DNA from: Listeria monocytogenes ATCC 19117
Lineage (GTDB): Bacteria; Bacillota; Bacilli; Lactobacillales; Listeriaceae
NCBI RefSeq assembly: GCF_000307025.1
Contig: NC_018584.1
Span: 2,690,501 to 2,754,500, forward strand
Length of the DNA: 64,000 nucleotides
Direction of reading: 5' to 3'
Shown here: piece by piece, positions 8,891 to 21,056 of the stretch
How positions within the stretch are numbered: position 1 is the first letter of the stretch
How the letters are laid out: every line of letters begins with the position of its first letter
Made by a program: the position numbers and the translations under genes
Notes under the pieces: model-generated
What the model was told of the DNA's origin: nothing
The model's database searches: none
What the model saw: only the letters and a program-made list of their open reading frames with translations

Positions 8891-9983
8891 AAATTTGTTC
8901 AAAAATGCTGCCTTGGTAGTTTTTAAGGAGGAATTCAGCTAGTTTTATCGCTTCTTTTTCTACTAATTTTTGTCCTTTTTTAGTTAGTTTTTTACTAAGA
9001 TAGAATTGAAAAACTATTTTATCCCCCGATATTTTATATCTCCACGTTCCAAAAAACTGAGCATTTATTATTAAGACAGCTTCAATTTGCCCAGCGGTGC
9101 GCCAGATTAGACTCGTTTCTTTTTCGCTCGCAAGCCAATTCTTTTTCGCGTAACTTACGAAAAGCGGATCAAACTTCCCTAATAGAAGCGGCGACCCCAT
9201 CTCCACATTTTCCTGCGTTTTTGCTTTGCTATAATAGTTCTTGCCATCTTCACCGATATAGCATATATAGTTTTCAAGTAACTTTTCTAACGTTTCTATA
9301 TAATCACTATTTCGCAAACCACTCCAATGCTTGAAATCTTGTATAGTCGCTGGCCCAAATGCACTAAAATAACGATCAATCATTGTTTCAAGACCTGTCT
9401 TGCTGCGCTTGTTAGTTATCCAAGCATCTTCTCTTTCTGAATCAATTTGGTTTCTATGACTATAAAATTTTGTTTTAGGACTTTCTGGCACACAAAACAA
9501 CTTGCCATCGAGTGACCCTTGAATAAAAACCCCGCCCCATGTCATCAGCTCTTTTGCTTCATTACCTAGTAAAGCCGCAAAGGACTCTTTAGACACTTTA
9601 TCTTCGCGCAGGAGTAATTCTTCCATTTGTACTAAAATCTCATCCAAATCACGTCCTAGAGAGTCTGCGTGCTTTCTTAACCAATTGTTTTTGTTCGCAT
9701 AAACATCATGAACATAAAACCAATCATCCGGCGTATACATATGGACAGTCATTCTTTGCCCCCAGATTTTGATTATCCCTTTATCGTCGTAAGCCATTTG
9801 CAGGTTTTCTTTGGTTAAATTAGGTACACGATTAAATAAACTAATCTCTCCAAATTGTTGATACTGCGACTGAATACCAAATAACGCACGAGTTGCATCC
9901 TCTGCGCTGGAAAATTTAGATTGTAGTAGTCCAGAATTAAGTAATCTATTGTGAGCTATTTCCGCGTTAGTTAACGAACGCAT
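8889..9983 (-). CDS. Winged-helix DNA-binding (HTH_42, AlkZ/YcaQ-like) protein
   Basis: 364 residues from the ATG at 9983, which has a GGGAGGGACGGAGA ribosome site; in-frame codons further upstream lie in the rplQ terminator. It resembles the winged-helix family that includes AlkZ/YcaQ DNA glycosylases: LTNAEIAHNRLLNSGLL, then ALFGIQSQYQQFGEISLFNR, IKIWGQRMTVHMYTPDDW, and later FSAFGPATIQDFKHWSGL. Catalytic glycosylase residues were not confirmed. Possible roles are base-lesion repair or simple DNA binding. Convergent with the amidase gene. Confidence 0.8.
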   Translation of the reverse strand: MRSLTNAEIAHNRLLNSGLLQSKFSSAEDATRALFGIQSQYQQFGEISLFNRVPNLTKENLQMAYDDKGIIKIWGQRMTVHMYTPDDWFYVHDVYANKNNWLRKHADSLGRDLDEILVQMEELLLREDKVSKESFAALLGNEAKELMTWGGVFIQGSLDGKLFCVPESPKTKFYSHRNQIDSEREDAWITNKRSKTGLETMIDRYFSAFGPATIQDFKHWSGLRNSDYIETLEKLLENYICYIGEDGKNYYSKAKTQENVEMGSPLLLGKFDPLFVSYAKKNWLASEKETSLIWRTAGQIEAVLIINAQFFGTWRYKISGDKIVFQFYLSKKLTKKGQKLVEKEAIKLAEFLLKNYQGSIFEQI

Positions 9984-10043
9984 TCTCCGTCCCTCCCACT
10001 GTTTATCTTTGGAATTTACTATAGATGGTTTCCAGTATAAAGG

Positions 10044-10080
10044 CAAGAAAAAAAGACCTGCTATACATAGATAACAGGTC
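10044..10080 (-). terminator. Terminator of the S10-spc-alpha superoperon (after rplQ)
   Basis: Minus-strand GACCTGTTAT / ATAGCAGGTC stem with one mismatch and a 6-nt loop, followed by TTTTTTTCTT. It lies about 120 bp beyond rplQ and upstream of the winged-helix gene. Confidence 0.85.
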
Positions 10081-10099
10081 AAACAAAAAAAGCCTGCCT

Positions 10100-10153
10100 C
10101 CTAGCCTACGATTAAGTAGACTAGGAAACACAGAGCTAGACAAGGAAACACGA
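10100..10153. repeat. Inverted repeat and short direct repeat downstream of rplQ
   Basis: CCTAGCCTAC / GTAGACTAGG (10100-10109 and 10116-10125, one mismatch, 6-nt loop) is followed by two copies of AGGAAACAC about 20 bp apart. It lies between the rplQ stop and the terminator at 10044-10080. A T-rich stretch on the minus side of the hairpin could make it a first, weaker terminator. Confidence 0.5.
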
Positions 10154-10197
10154 AGTCTCCATATCATGACACTCCACTTGCTTTAAACGTTTTATTA

Positions 10198-10605
10198 TTA
10201 AACTAATTCAATAATAACCATTGGTGCGCCGTCACCGCGACGTGGACCTTTTTTCAAGATACGAGTGTAACCACCTTGACGTTCCGCGTAACGTGGAGCA
10301 ACATCATCAAATAGTTTTTGTAGAGCGTATACAGGACGGTTTTTCTTCACAGTTGAACCATCTTTACCTTTAGCATCTACTTGTACTACTTCTACAACTT
10401 CATGACGGATGAAAGCAGCTGCTTGACGACGAGCGTGCAAGTCTCCTTTTTTCCCAGAAGTGATTAGTTTTTCAACAACTTTACGAATCTCTTTAGCGCG
10501 AGCTTCTGTTGTTTCAATACGTTCAAATACGATTAAATCCGTTGCAAGATCACGTAGTAACGCTTTACGTTGTGAGCTTGTACGACCTAATTTTCTGTAA
10601 CCCAT
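10198..10605 (-). CDS. rplQ: 50S ribosomal protein L17
   Basis: 135-residue L17 ([37 protein letters not shown]) lining the exit region of the large subunit. Last gene of the alpha operon, 16 bp after rpoA, followed by the superoperon terminator. Length and both conserved segments are normal for Bacilli. Confidence 0.98.
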   Translation of the reverse strand: MGYRKLGRTSSQRKALLRDLATDLIVFERIETTEARAKEIRKVVEKLITSGKKGDLHARRQAAAFIRHEVVEVVQVDAKGKDGSTVKKNRPVYALQKLFDDVAPRYAERQGGYTRILKKGPRRGDGAPMVIIELV

Positions 10606-10621
10606 GGAATTGCCTCCTTTA

Positions 10622-11566
10622 TCAGTTTTCGTTTCTTAGAGATAAGCCAAGGTCAGCCAGTTTTACTTTAACTTCCTCAAGCGATTTACGGCCCAAGTTA
10701 CGGACTTTCATCATATCGTCTTCGGATTTGTCAGCAAGTTCCTGTACTGTATTGATTCCAGCGCGTTTCAAACAATTATATGAACGAACAGACAAGTCTA
10801 ATTCTTCAATAGTCATTTCAAGCACTTTCTCTTTATGGCTTTCTTCTTTTTCAATCATAATTTCAGCTTTTTGTGCTTCATCTGTTAAATTAACGAAGAT
10901 ACTTAAGTGCTCAGAAAGAATTTTAGCTCCAAGTGAAACTGCTTCTTCTGGGCTGATACTTCCGTCAGTTAACACATCAAACGTAAGCTTATCATAATTA
11001 GTTGATTGTCCAACACGTGTATTTTCCACTTGATAGTTCACACGGATAACCGGTGAAAAGATTGAATCGACTGGAAGTACACCAATTGGCATATTTTCGC
11101 GTTTATTTTGATCAGCAGGTGTGTAACCACGACCACGAGTCGCATTTAAACGCACATGAAATTTAGCATTATCACTTAATGTAGCAATGTGTAAGTCGGG
11201 ATTTAAAATCTCAACGTCGCTGTCATAATTAATGTCAGCTGCAGTTACTACACCAGGACCTTGCATATCGATTTCTAATGTTTTTTCTTCATCAGAATAG
11301 ATTTTTAGTGCAAGTTTTTTAATATTTAAAATCATGGTTGTTACATCTTCTACTACACCTTCAATTACAGAAAACTCATGTAAAGCTCCATCAATTTGGA
11401 TAGAGGTTACTGCTGCACCTGGAAGAGAAGATAATAGAATACGACGTAAGGAGTTACCCAAAGTTGTACCATATCCACGCTCAAGTGGCTCTACAACAAA
11501 CTTTCCATACTTGGCATCATCGCTGATCTCAATCGTCTCGATTTTTGGCTTTTCAATTTCGATCAT
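10622..11566 (-). CDS. rpoA: RNA polymerase alpha subunit
   Basis: 314 residues. The N-terminal assembly domain (1-230) includes [20 protein letters not shown] and binds beta and beta'. The C-terminal domain (about 245-314) includes [19 protein letters not shown] and [12 protein letters not shown], and contacts UP elements and activators. It sits between rpsK and rplQ in the conserved alpha operon order. Complete and unremarkable. Confidence 0.98.
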   Translation of the reverse strand: MIEIEKPKIETIEISDDAKYGKFVVEPLERGYGTTLGNSLRRILLSSLPGAAVTSIQIDGALHEFSVIEGVVEDVTTMILNIKKLALKIYSDEEKTLEIDMQGPGVVTAADINYDSDVEILNPDLHIATLSDNAKFHVRLNATRGRGYTPADQNKRENMPIGVLPVDSIFSPVIRVNYQVENTRVGQSTNYDKLTFDVLTDGSISPEEAVSLGAKILSEHLSIFVNLTDEAQKAEIMIEKEESHKEKVLEMTIEELDLSVRSYNCLKRAGINTVQELADKSEDDMMKVRNLGRKSLEEVKVKLADLGLSLRNEN

Positions 11567-11675
11567 TCAAATTTACCCTCCTTCAAAACGTCTAGAATAT
11601 CAGTCTTTATGTCAAACTCTCTGCCTTGATAGTTAAGACAGTAAAAATCTACTATTGGCAAAAGAAAACGACCAC

Positions 11676-12065
<390 letters not shown>

Positions 12066-12087
12066 TCACTAACTACCTCCTTTACTA

Positions 12088-12453
12088 TTATTTCTTTTTG
12101 CCTGCTACTGTTTTGGACGGGCCTTTACGAGTACGGGCATTATTTTTTGTATTTTGTCCGCGAACTGGAAGTCCACGACGGTGACGCATGCCACGGTAAG
12201 AACCGATTTCGATTAGACGTTTAATGTTTAAGTTTACTTCACGACGAAGGTCACCTTCAACTTTAATACGGTCTAAGATTTCACGGATTTTACCTAGCTC
12301 TTCTTCAGTTAAATCACGAGTACGAGTATCTTCAGAAACGCCAGCTTCAGCAAGAACTTCTTTAGCTGTTTGTTTACCGATACCATAAATGTAAGTCAGG
12401 GAAATAACAATACGTTTTTCACGTGGAACGTCCACACCTGCAATACGTGCCAT
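12088..12453 (-). CDS. rpsM: 30S ribosomal protein S13
   Basis: 121-residue S13 of the 30S head, contacting P-site tRNA and the intersubunit bridge. [20 protein letters not shown] at the start, the helix-hairpin-helix [13 protein letters not shown], and the basic tail [20 protein letters not shown]. Follows rpmJ in the usual infA-rpmJ-rpsM-rpsK-rpoA-rplQ order. Confidence 0.98.
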
Positions 12454-12471
12454 TTACTTAAGCACCTCCTC

Positions 12472-12603
<132 letters not shown>

Positions 12604-12688
12604 TTATTAGAGAAAATGTCTCTATAAACCGATAATTTCTAAGCTGGATAAACCAGACCGGTATATAAATTCAATTTCGGAGTGCAAA

Positions 12689-12907
12689 TTATTTAAAACG
12701 ATAAGTAATTCTTCCGCGTGTCAGGTCGTATGGAGAAAGCTCTACTGTCACTTTATCTCCAGGTAAAATACGAATGTAATGCATACGGATTTTACCAGAA
12801 ACAGTTGCCAGTACTTTATGACCATTTTCGAGTTCAACGTTGAACATCGCGTTTGGTAGAGTTTCTTGTACTACGCCTTCTACTTCAATAACATCTTCCT
12901 TTGCCAT
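12689..12907 (-). CDS. infA: Translation initiation factor IF-1
   Basis: 72-residue single OB-fold protein that occupies the ribosomal A site during initiation: [20 protein letters not shown], then [20 protein letters not shown] as HK/VLA, and RGRITYRFK at the end. A 386-bp gap with its own likely promoter separates it from adk. Confidence 0.98.
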   Translation of the reverse strand: MAKEDVIEVEGVVQETLPNAMFNVELENGHKVLATVSGKIRMHYIRILPGDKVTVELSPYDLTRGRITYRFK

Positions 12908-13293
12908 ATGTTTGCTACCTCCTTCTTGTATTCTTGGATTTGTTCCTGATGCAGGCCTAATCCTTTCAGTGTAACTATTTCTCTTACATGAAAAAAACGT
13001 AAAACATGCAAAAATGGATGCACTTCATTAAAAGGCAACACATTTCGCCAGCTTTTCAGACAACCTGTAAAAGTGAAATCCGTAAAAACCAGAAGAACTG
13101 TCACTCGCAAAAGTATTGCGGCTGAACAGATCAAGGTAGAACATATACGTCATTCGGATGATCTTCAAACGGTTCTCTCGTTCATCATGATTTGCTTAGA
13201 TGCCTTTAATTCCACTGCCAATTATCCATTATACTACAAACTAAACTAATTTGCACGCATTGATTTTGACAGTGATTCAGCACAGCTCACTCC
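12908..13293 (-). other. Gene-free infA leader region (map absent)
   Basis: 386 bp between adk and infA without a convincing gene. B. subtilis carries map and a small KOW-domain gene here; neither is present. A minus-strand TATAAT at 13233-13228 is a good -10, with a weak -35 (GTGCAA, 17-bp spacer). The transcript would have a leader of about 310 nt. An 84-codon TTG-started frame at 12880-13134 overlaps infA and resembles no family I know. Confidence 0.55.
13228..13256 (-). promoter_or_regulatory. Candidate internal promoter before infA
   Basis: TATAAT on the minus strand (13233-13228) with a poor -35 (GTGCAA at 13256-13251). An internal promoter here would let infA-rpmJ-rpsM-rpsK-rpoA-rplQ be expressed apart from the upstream ribosomal genes. 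Confidence 0.45.
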
Positions 13294-13953
<660 letters not shown>

Positions 13954-14000
13954 TTATTACGCGCTAGCTCCTGCTAGGAAGACCTAACAAGAACTGCGTG

Positions 14001-15296
14001 TTATTTGATAAATCCCCGATAGTTCCTTTTTACAAGTTGTCCTTCGAGTTGTTTCGTAGTATCTAATGCTACCCCGATAACAATTAGTAGGCTTGTACCA
14101 CCAACGGCAAGTGACTGCGGTAAACTAAACACAGTAGTACCGATAGTTGGAAGTATAGCAACCGCTGAAAGGAAAATTGCACCAACAAATGTTAGACGGT
14201 AAAGTACCGATGTAAGATAAGCTTGTGTTTCCCGACCAGGACGTTTACTAGGAATATACCCACCTTGCTTTTTCAAGTTGTCTGCAACTTTCTCAGGGTT
14301 CACTTGAATGAAAGCATAGAAATAAGTGAAAGCAACAATTAGTGCAACATATAAAATCATACCAATTGGTTTTGTGTAATCAAACACATCTTTCAATACT
14401 TTTACAACATCGTTACTTTGATCAAAGAAAGTAAGGATAGTTTGTGGTGTAATAATAAATGCACTTGCAAAGATAACAGGGATAACTCCGGCAGAGTTAA
14501 GTTTTAACGGCAAGTGCGTTGCTTGCGCGCCCGATTGTTTTGCTCCTGCTACACGTTTAGAGTATTGAATTGGAATTTTGCGTAGTGCTTGTTGGAAGAA
14601 GATTACAGCTACAACAATAGCTAAAATTGCAATCCCTACACCAACTAATGTCAGAACATGTAGGAAAAGTTGATCACCAGCGTTTTCAATTTGCGAAACA
14701 TATAATTGACGAACTCCATCAGGAATACGAGCAACGATACCTGCAAAGATAATGATGGAAACACCATTACCAACGCCTTTAACAGTGATTTGTTCACCTA
14801 GCCACATTAAGAACATTGTACCAGTAGTCAATACAATAGCGATAATTGCATATCTACCAATGGAAGGTTCAATTACTAAGCCAGCTGAAGACATGCGGTT
14901 AAATCCATATGCCATACCGAAAGCTTCCACTAAACCAAGTCCAATTGTCATGTATCTAGTAAGTTGATTGAGTTTTTTACGACCCATTTCCCCTTGCTTC
15001 GACCACTCAGTCAATTTAGGAACAACGTCCATTTGAAGTAACTGAACAATAATGGAAGATGTAATGTAAGGCATTACACCCATGGCAAAAATTGAGAAGT
15101 TTTTTAAAGCCCCACCATTAAATGTATTTAAGAACCCCAAAATACCGCCATCCATACTAGATTGTAAAGCTGCTGCGTTAACTCCCGGTACTGGCACGAA
15201 TGTACCAATACGGAAAATAACTAGCATTGCTAATGTAAATAGTATTTTTTTACGGATGTCTGCTACTTTGAAGAAGTTAACTAACGTTTGAAACAT
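14001..15296 (-). CDS. secY: Preprotein translocase subunit SecY
   Basis: 431-residue channel subunit of the Sec translocon with ten membrane segments. Starts [20 protein letters not shown] and includes the plug region after VPVPGVNA, the GMAYGFNRM loop, and the conserved cytosolic loop QVNPEKVADNLKKQGGYIPS...RPG. Start overlaps the rplO stop by one base (TAATG), indicating translational coupling. Confidence 0.98.
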   Translation of the reverse strand: MFQTLVNFFKVADIRKKILFTLAMLVIFRIGTFVPVPGVNAAALQSSMDGGILGFLNTFNGGALKNFSIFAMGVMPYITSSIIVQLLQMDVVPKLTEWSKQGEMGRKKLNQLTRYMTIGLGLVEAFGMAYGFNRMSSAGLVIEPSIGRYAIIAIVLTTGTMFLMWLGEQITVKGVGNGVSIIIFAGIVARIPDGVRQLYVSQIENAGDQLFLHVLTLVGVGIAILAIVVAVIFFQQALRKIPIQYSKRVAGAKQSGAQATHLPLKLNSAGVIPVIFASAFIITPQTILTFFDQSNDVVKVLKDVFDYTKPIGMILYVALIVAFTYFYAFIQVNPEKVADNLKKQGGYIPSKRPGRETQAYLTSVLYRLTFVGAIFLSAVAILPTIGTTVFSLPQSLAVGGTSLLIVIGVALDTTKQLEGQLVKRNYRGFIK

Positions 15297-15736
15297 TAGA
15301 TCACCTCAGTTTTTCCGCCAGCCGCTTCAATTGCTTCTTTCGCAGCTGCAGAGAATTTGTTCGCTTTCACAGTAAGTTTTTTCTCGATATTTCCATTAGA
15401 TAAAATCTTGATTCCGGATTTTTCATTACGAATAATTCCAGTTTCAACTAAAAGTTCTGGTGTTACTTCTGTACCATCTTCAAAGCGGTTTAAAACATCT
15501 AAGTTCACGATAGCAAATTCTTTACGGTTGATATTTGTGAATCCACGTTTTGGAATACGACGGAAAAGTGGAAGTTGTCCACCTTCAAAGCCTAAACGTA
15601 CGCCACCACCAGAACGAGCTTTTTGTCCTTTATGACCGCGTCCTGAAGTTTTGCCGTTACCAGAGCCTGTTCCACGACCAACACGATTACGTTCTTTACG
15701 AGAACCTTCTGAAGGCTTAAGTTCATGTAGTTTCAT
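15296..15736 (-). CDS. rplO: 50S ribosomal protein L15
   Basis: 146 residues from the ATG at 15736 ([20 protein letters not shown]), chosen over a GTG three codons upstream because GGAGGAGG is then well placed. Gly/Arg/Lys-rich N-terminal extension ([20 protein letters not shown]) that penetrates the 50S core. Overlaps secY by one base. Confidence 0.97.
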   Translation of the reverse strand: MKLHELKPSEGSRKERNRVGRGTGSGNGKTSGRGHKGQKARSGGGVRLGFEGGQLPLFRRIPKRGFTNINRKEFAIVNLDVLNRFEDGTEVTPELLVETGIIRNEKSGIKILSNGNIEKKLTVKANKFSAAAKEAIEAAGGKTEVI

Positions 15737-15791
15737 GTCAAGCACCTCCTCCTATTTAACAAATTCTATCCATTGCATAATAATTTTAAGC

Positions 15792-15971
15792 TTAAACTTC
15801 TTTGACGTCCACTAAATGACTTACTTTAGTGATCATCCCACGAATTGCAGGATTATCTTCTTTAACCACTACAGAATTTGTTTTACCAAGACCTAATGCT
15901 TGAACAGTTTTGCGTTGTGGTTGAGGGCGTCCGATTAAGCTACGTTTTAGAGTAATTTCTAACTTCGCCAT
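15792..15971 (-). CDS. rpmD: 50S ribosomal protein L30
   Basis: 59 residues, read directly: [20 protein letters not shown], then [18 protein letters not shown] and a C-terminal HLVDVKEV. Normal size for L30. A GGAGGG site precedes the ATG at 15971. Between rpsE (16 bp) and rplO. Confidence 0.97.
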
Positions 15972-15987
15972 AATGATAATTCCCTCC

Positions 15988-16491
15988 TTATCCTAACAAT
16001 TCTTCTACTGTTTTGCCACGAAGTTTCGCAACATCTTCAGCGTTTTTCAGTTGTTTAATTCCGTCGATTGTAGCACGTACCATGTTAATTGGTGTATTAG
16101 ATCCAAGCGATTTGGAAGATACATCAGCAACACCGGCAAGTTCTAGGACCGCACGAACGGGACCACCAGCAGTTACACCAGAACCGGCACTAGCTGGTTT
16201 AAGAAGAATTTCTCCGCCACCAAAATGTCCGACTACAGTGTGTGGAATAGTTGTGTCTACAGTTGGTACAAGCACCATGTTCTTTTTAGCATCCTCAACA
16301 GCTTTACGGATAGCATCTGGAACTTCTTGCGCTTTACCAGTACCGAAACCAACATGACCATTTTTGTCTCCAACAACAACAAGTGCTGTGAAACGGAAAC
16401 GACGTCCACCTTTAACTACTTTAGCAACACGGTTGATTGTAACAACGCGTTCTTCTAAATCTAATTTGTTTCCATCAATTTGCTCAGGCAT
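15988..16491 (-). CDS. rpsE: 30S ribosomal protein S5
   Basis: 167-residue S5. N-terminal dsRBD-like domain with [18 protein letters not shown] and [20 protein letters not shown]; the C-terminal domain has the spectinomycin-region neighbour [16 protein letters not shown]5 supports decoding fidelity and helicase activity of the 30S subunit. Between rplR and rpmD. Confidence 0.98.
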
Positions 16492-16512
16492 GTAATATGT
16501 CCCTCCTTCTTA

Positions 16513-16872
16513 TTAAAATTCTAGTCCATTTTCGCGAGCTGCTTCAGCAAGAGCTTTCACGCGGCCATGATATAAGTATCCTCCACGGTCAAAAGTGACA
16601 GAAGTAATACCTTTTTCGGAAGCACGTTTAGCAACTAGTTCGCCAACTTTGCTTGCTGCATCAACTTTGGATTCAGCAGAACCGAAATCTTTATCTAAAT
16701 TAGACGCACTTGCAAGTGTCACACCATTTACATCATCAATAATTTGAGCATAAATGTTTTTGTTTGAACGGAATACGTTTAAACGTGGACGACTTTCAGT
16801 TCCAGAAATCTTAGAACGAACACGAGCATGTCTTTTTTTACGTACTTTATTTTTGTCGATTTTGGTAATCAC
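16513..16872 (-). CDS. rplR: 50S ribosomal protein L18
   Basis: 119 residues from a GTG at 16872 (reading [20 protein letters not shown]). An upstream in-frame start at 16893 would swallow the GAGGTG ribosome site, so the GTG is preferred. L18 binds 5S rRNA together with L5. C-terminal [20 protein letters not shown] is the family signature. Confidence 0.96.
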
Positions 16873-16911
16873 ACGACTCACCTCTTCTCTCATTTGCCTA
16901 ATTAAGCGGCA

Positions 16912-17448
16912 TTATTTACCAGTTTTACCTTCTTTACGGCGTACATGTTCGCCTTCGTAACGAATACCTTTACCTTTATATGGCTCTGGTGGACGTACGG
17001 CACGAATGTTTGCAGCTAACTCGCCAACGTGTTCTTTGTTGTATCCTTTAACAATCACTTGTGTGTTTGCAGGAACTTCAATATCTACGCCTTTAGGAGC
17101 AACAAACTCTACTGGATGAGAGTACCCTACGTTAAGAACAAGCTTGTCGCCTTGTTTTTGCGCACGGTAACCAACACCGATAAGTTCTAATTTCTTTTCA
17201 TAACCCTCGGAAACTCCGACAACCATGTTATTAAGAATAGCACGAGTTGTACCATGAAGTGCACGGTGGTTTTTATTATCAGTCGGGCGAGAAACGTTAA
17301 TTTCGTTGCCTTCAATATTAATAGTAATTTCTGGGTTGAACTCTTTTACAAGTTCACCTTTAGGACCTTTAACTGTTGCTGTTGATCCATTAAGTGTAAC
17401 TGTTACACCTGCAGGAATCACAATAGTTTTTTTACCTATACGGGACAT
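16912..17448 (-). CDS. rplF: 50S ribosomal protein L6
   Basis: 178-residue two-domain L6 near the factor-binding site. [20 protein letters not shown] at the start; the C-terminal signature [20 protein letters not shown] is complete. Between rpsH and rplR. Confidence 0.98.
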   Translation of the reverse strand: MSRIGKKTIVIPAGVTVTLNGSTATVKGPKGELVKEFNPEITINIEGNEINVSRPTDNKNHRALHGTTRAILNNMVVGVSEGYEKKLELIGVGYRAQKQGDKLVLNVGYSHPVEFVAPKGVDIEVPANTQVIVKGYNKEHVGELAANIRAVRPPEPYKGKGIRYEGEHVRRKEGKTGK

Positions 17449-17478
17449 TTATTGCACCTCCTTATGGTTTACTTTTTC

Positions 17479-17877
17479 TTACCAAACGTATGCTAGTACT
17501 TCTCCGCCGACTTGTTTAGCACGGGCTTCTTTGTCGGTTAAAACGCCTTGGGAAGTAGACACGATTGCGATACCTAGACCGTTAAGTACTTTAGGCACCT
17601 CAGTTGATTTTGCATATACACGTAAACCTGGCTTACTAATACGTTTCAAACCAGTGATTACACGTTCGCCAGTCGCTCCATATTTTAAGAAAACACGGAT
17701 TGTTCCAGCATTGTCATCTTCAATATATTCAACGTCACGGATAAAACCTTCACGCTTCAATATTTCAGCAATTTCTTTTTTGATTTTGGATGCAGGCAGT
17801 TCTAATTTATCATGTTTAACCATGTTTGCATTACGAATGCGAGTTAGAAAATCTGCAATTGGATCTGTCATCACCAT
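17479..17877 (-). CDS. rpsH: 30S ribosomal protein S8
   Basis: 132 residues: [20 protein letters not shown] at the start and [20 protein letters not shown] near the end. S8 binds helix 21 of 16S rRNA and, in other bacteria, represses the spc operon. Between rpsN and rplF. Confidence 0.98.
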   Translation of the reverse strand: MVMTDPIADFLTRIRNANMVKHDKLELPASKIKKEIAEILKREGFIRDVEYIEDDNAGTIRVFLKYGATGERVITGLKRISKPGLRVYAKSTEVPKVLNGLGIAIVSTSQGVLTDKEARAKQVGGEVLAYVW

Positions 17878-17907
17878 GTATAATACCCTCCTTCCTTAAA
17901 CTCTTTC

Positions 17908-18105
<198 letters not shown>

Positions 18106-18124
18106 CTACTAAAATTAGTTTTGA

Positions 18125-18664
18125 TTACTTTTGAAATGGCATCCCTAGTTGAGTTAGTAACTCATGAGATTCTTCATCACTTTTGGCAGTTGTAACGATT
18201 ACTACGTCCATACCGCGTACTTTTGATACTTGATCGTAATCAATTTCAGGGAAAATAAGTTGCTCTCTAACACCCAACGTATAGTTACCACGACCATCGA
18301 AAGCTTTTTTCGATACGCCACGGAAATCACGAACACGTGGAAGTGAAACAGTAACTAATTTATCTAAGAAATCATACATGCGTTCACCACGCAAAGTTAC
18401 TTTAGCACCGATTGGCATTCCTTCACGAAGACGGAAACCAGCGATAGAATTTTTTGCTTTTGTGATTACAGGTTTTTGACCAGTGATAAGAGCTAACTCC
18501 TCAACTGCACTGTCTAAAACTTTCGCATTTGCTGTAGCGTCACCAACACCAGTGTTGATTACGATTTTATCTATTTTTGGAACCTCCATTACGGAGTCAT
18601 AATTGAATTTGCTCATTAAAGCAGGAACAATTTCCTTAAGATATTGATCTTTAAGGCGATTCAT
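18125..18664 (-). CDS. rplE: 50S ribosomal protein L5
   Basis: 179 residues. [20 protein letters not shown] at the start, core [13 protein letters not shown], and [20 protein letters not shown]5 binds 5S rRNA with L18 and contacts P-site tRNA. Between rplX and rpsN. Confidence 0.98.
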   Translation of the reverse strand: MNRLKDQYLKEIVPALMSKFNYDSVMEVPKIDKIVINTGVGDATANAKVLDSAVEELALITGQKPVITKAKNSIAGFRLREGMPIGAKVTLRGERMYDFLDKLVTVSLPRVRDFRGVSKKAFDGRGNYTLGVREQLIFPEIDYDQVSKVRGMDVVIVTTAKSDEESHELLTQLGMPFQK

Positions 18665-18690
18665 GTAATATTCCCTCCTTCCTACGACTT

Positions 18691-19002
18691 TTATTTATCT
18701 ATTACTTCACCGGATTTTTTTGCTACGCGTACTTTTTTATCGCCTTTAACTTCGTATCCTACACGAGTAGGTTCGCCTGTTTTAGGGTCAATTAGCATTA
18801 CGTTTGAAACGTGGATTGGTGCTTCAACATTCAAGATCCCGCCTTGCGGGTTGATGTTGGAAGGTTTTGTATGTTTTTTAACCATATTGATTCCTTCGAT
18901 AAGTACGCGGTCCTTTTTCGGAAATGCTGCGAGCACTTTGCCGGATTTGCCTTTATCTTTACCAGTAATAACTTTTACTTTATCACCTTTTTTGACATGC
19001 AT
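18691..19002 (-). CDS. rplX: 50S ribosomal protein L24
   Basis: 103 residues with the KOW motif at the N-terminus ([20 protein letters not shown]) and [14 protein letters not shown]. Early assembly initiator of the 50S subunit. AGGAGG site upstream; between rplN and rplE. Confidence 0.98.
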   Translation of the reverse strand: MHVKKGDKVKVITGKDKGKSGKVLAAFPKKDRVLIEGINMVKKHTKPSNINPQGGILNVEAPIHVSNVMLIDPKTGEPTRVGYEVKGDKKVRVAKKSGEVIDK

Positions 19003-19039
19003 TGGTATAGCACCTCCTTGATTTCTTGGAACTTATTTT

Positions 19040-19462
<423 letters not shown>

Positions 19463-19487
19463 TCACAATCTATTTTTAACTTTTGAT

Positions 19488-19751
19488 TTAGATAATTACT
19501 GCTTCTTCTACAACTTCTAGTAAACGGAAATGTTTAGTTGCAGACAATGGACGAGTTTCGGAAATACGAACTACATCGCCAGTTTTTGCAATGTTATTTT
19601 CATCATGCGCTTTGAATTTTTTAGAATACTTCACGCGTTTACCGTACAAACCATGTTTCTTGTACGTTTCAACAACCACGGTAATTGTTTTATCCATTTT
19701 GTCGGATACAACACGACCAGTATAAACTTTACGTTGGTTACGGTCAGCCAT
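19488..19751 (-). CDS. rpsQ: 30S ribosomal protein S17
   Basis: 87-residue OB-fold S17: [20 protein letters not shown] and the signature [20 protein letters not shown]. Between rpmC and rplN. Confidence 0.98.
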
Positions 19752-19778
19752 GTATTAAAACCTCCTTACGATTCTTTT

Positions 19779-19970
19779 TTAAGCAAGTTCTCTTTCTCGA
19801 ACGATTGTTTTCATACGGGCAATTGCTTTACGAACCTCACGAATACGTGCGGTGTTTTCTAATTGACCAGTAGCTAATTGAAAGCGCAGGTTGAAGAGCT
19901 CTTCTTTCAAAGCTTTTTCTTGATCTTGGATTTCGGTAGTGGATAAATCACGGATATCATTAGCTTTCAT
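19779..19970 (-). CDS. rpmC: 50S ribosomal protein L29
   Basis: 63 residues from the ATG at 19970 ([20 protein letters not shown]). The start at 19994 would add eight atypical residues and deepen the overlap with rplP. Signature [20 protein letters not shown] is complete. Overlaps the rplP end by 11 bp, with its ribosome site inside rplP. Confidence 0.96.
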
Positions 19971-20394
19971 TTGCTTCACCACCAATTTCTTCACGTTTAA
20001 CGATCTTAGTTTTGACCGGCAGTTTGTGTGCTGCTAGACGTAATGCTTCACGCGCTACATCTTCAGGAACACCTGCGATTTCAAACATAATTTTGCCACG
20101 TTTGACTGGGCTTACCCAACCTTCCGGAGCACCTTTACCTTTACCCATCCGAACCCCGATTGGTTTAGAAGTGTAAGATTTATGAGGGAAAATTTTAATC
20201 CAAACTTTACCGCCACGTTTCATGTAACGAGTCATTGCGATACGAGCTGCTTCGATTTGACGGTTTGTAATCCAAGAAGCTTCAACTGCTTGAAGACCGT
20301 ATTCACCAAATGCAACTTCAGTTCCGCCTTTCGCGCGTCCACGCATGTTTCCGCGGAATTCACGACGGTATTTTACACGTTTAGGAACTAACAT
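19960..20394 (-). CDS. rplP: 50S ribosomal protein L16
   Basis: 144 residues: [40 protein letters not shown] and [20 protein letters not shown]16 organises the A-site side of the peptidyl transferase centre. Two bases after rpsC and overlapping rpmC. Confidence 0.98.
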
Positions 20395-20396
20395 TA

Positions 20397-21053
20397 TTAT
20401 TTTCCTCCTTCCACATTGTTTTTCTTCGTAGGAAGGACTTCACCGCGGTAGATCCAGACTTTAACGCCTAGTTTACCATAAGTTGTGTCAGCTTCTTCCC
20501 ATGCGTAGTCGATGTCGGCACGCAATGTATGAAGAGGTACTGTTCCTTCGCTATAGTGTTCAGCACGAGCGATATCCGCTCCGCCAAGACGACCAGATAC
20601 TTGAGTTTTGATACCTTTTGCTCCAGCACGCATAGTACGTTGGATAGCTTGTTTTTGCGCACGACGGAAAGATACACGACCTTCCAATTGACGAGCGATA
20701 TTTTCAGCAACCAATTTTGCGTCTAGGTCAGCACGTTTGATTTCTACGATATTGATATGAACACGTTTTTGAGTAAGTTCGTTCAAGTTTTTGCGTAATG
20801 CTTCAACTTCAGAACCACCTTTACCGATAACCATACCAGGTTTTGCAGTATGAATAGTGATATTCACACGGTTAGCTGCACGTTCGATTTCTACACGAGA
20901 AACAGAAGCGTCAGATAGACGTTTTGCAACGTAATCACGGATGCGTAAATCTTCATGTAAGAAGTCCGCATAATCTTTTTCCGCGTACCATTTGGAGTCC
21001 CAATCACGGATGACACCGATACGCATACCTATTGGATGTACTTTTTGACCCAC
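20397..21053 (-). CDS. rpsC: 30S ribosomal protein S3
   Basis: 218 residues with [20 protein letters not shown], the KH motif [17 protein letters not shown], and the C-terminal signature [21 protein letters not shown]3 lines the mRNA entry tunnel. Three bases after rplV. Confidence 0.98.
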
Positions 21054-21056
21054 GAA

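Noticed and set aside
10084-10197. Possible mobile-element end or CRISPR-like repeats downstream of rplQ
   Set aside because: Only two 9-bp direct repeats and one imperfect hairpin; no spacers, transposase or target duplication.
12880-13134. 84-codon frame overlapping the start of infA
   Set aside because: TTG start, no ribosome site, overlaps infA and its leader, and no family resemblance; more likely chance.
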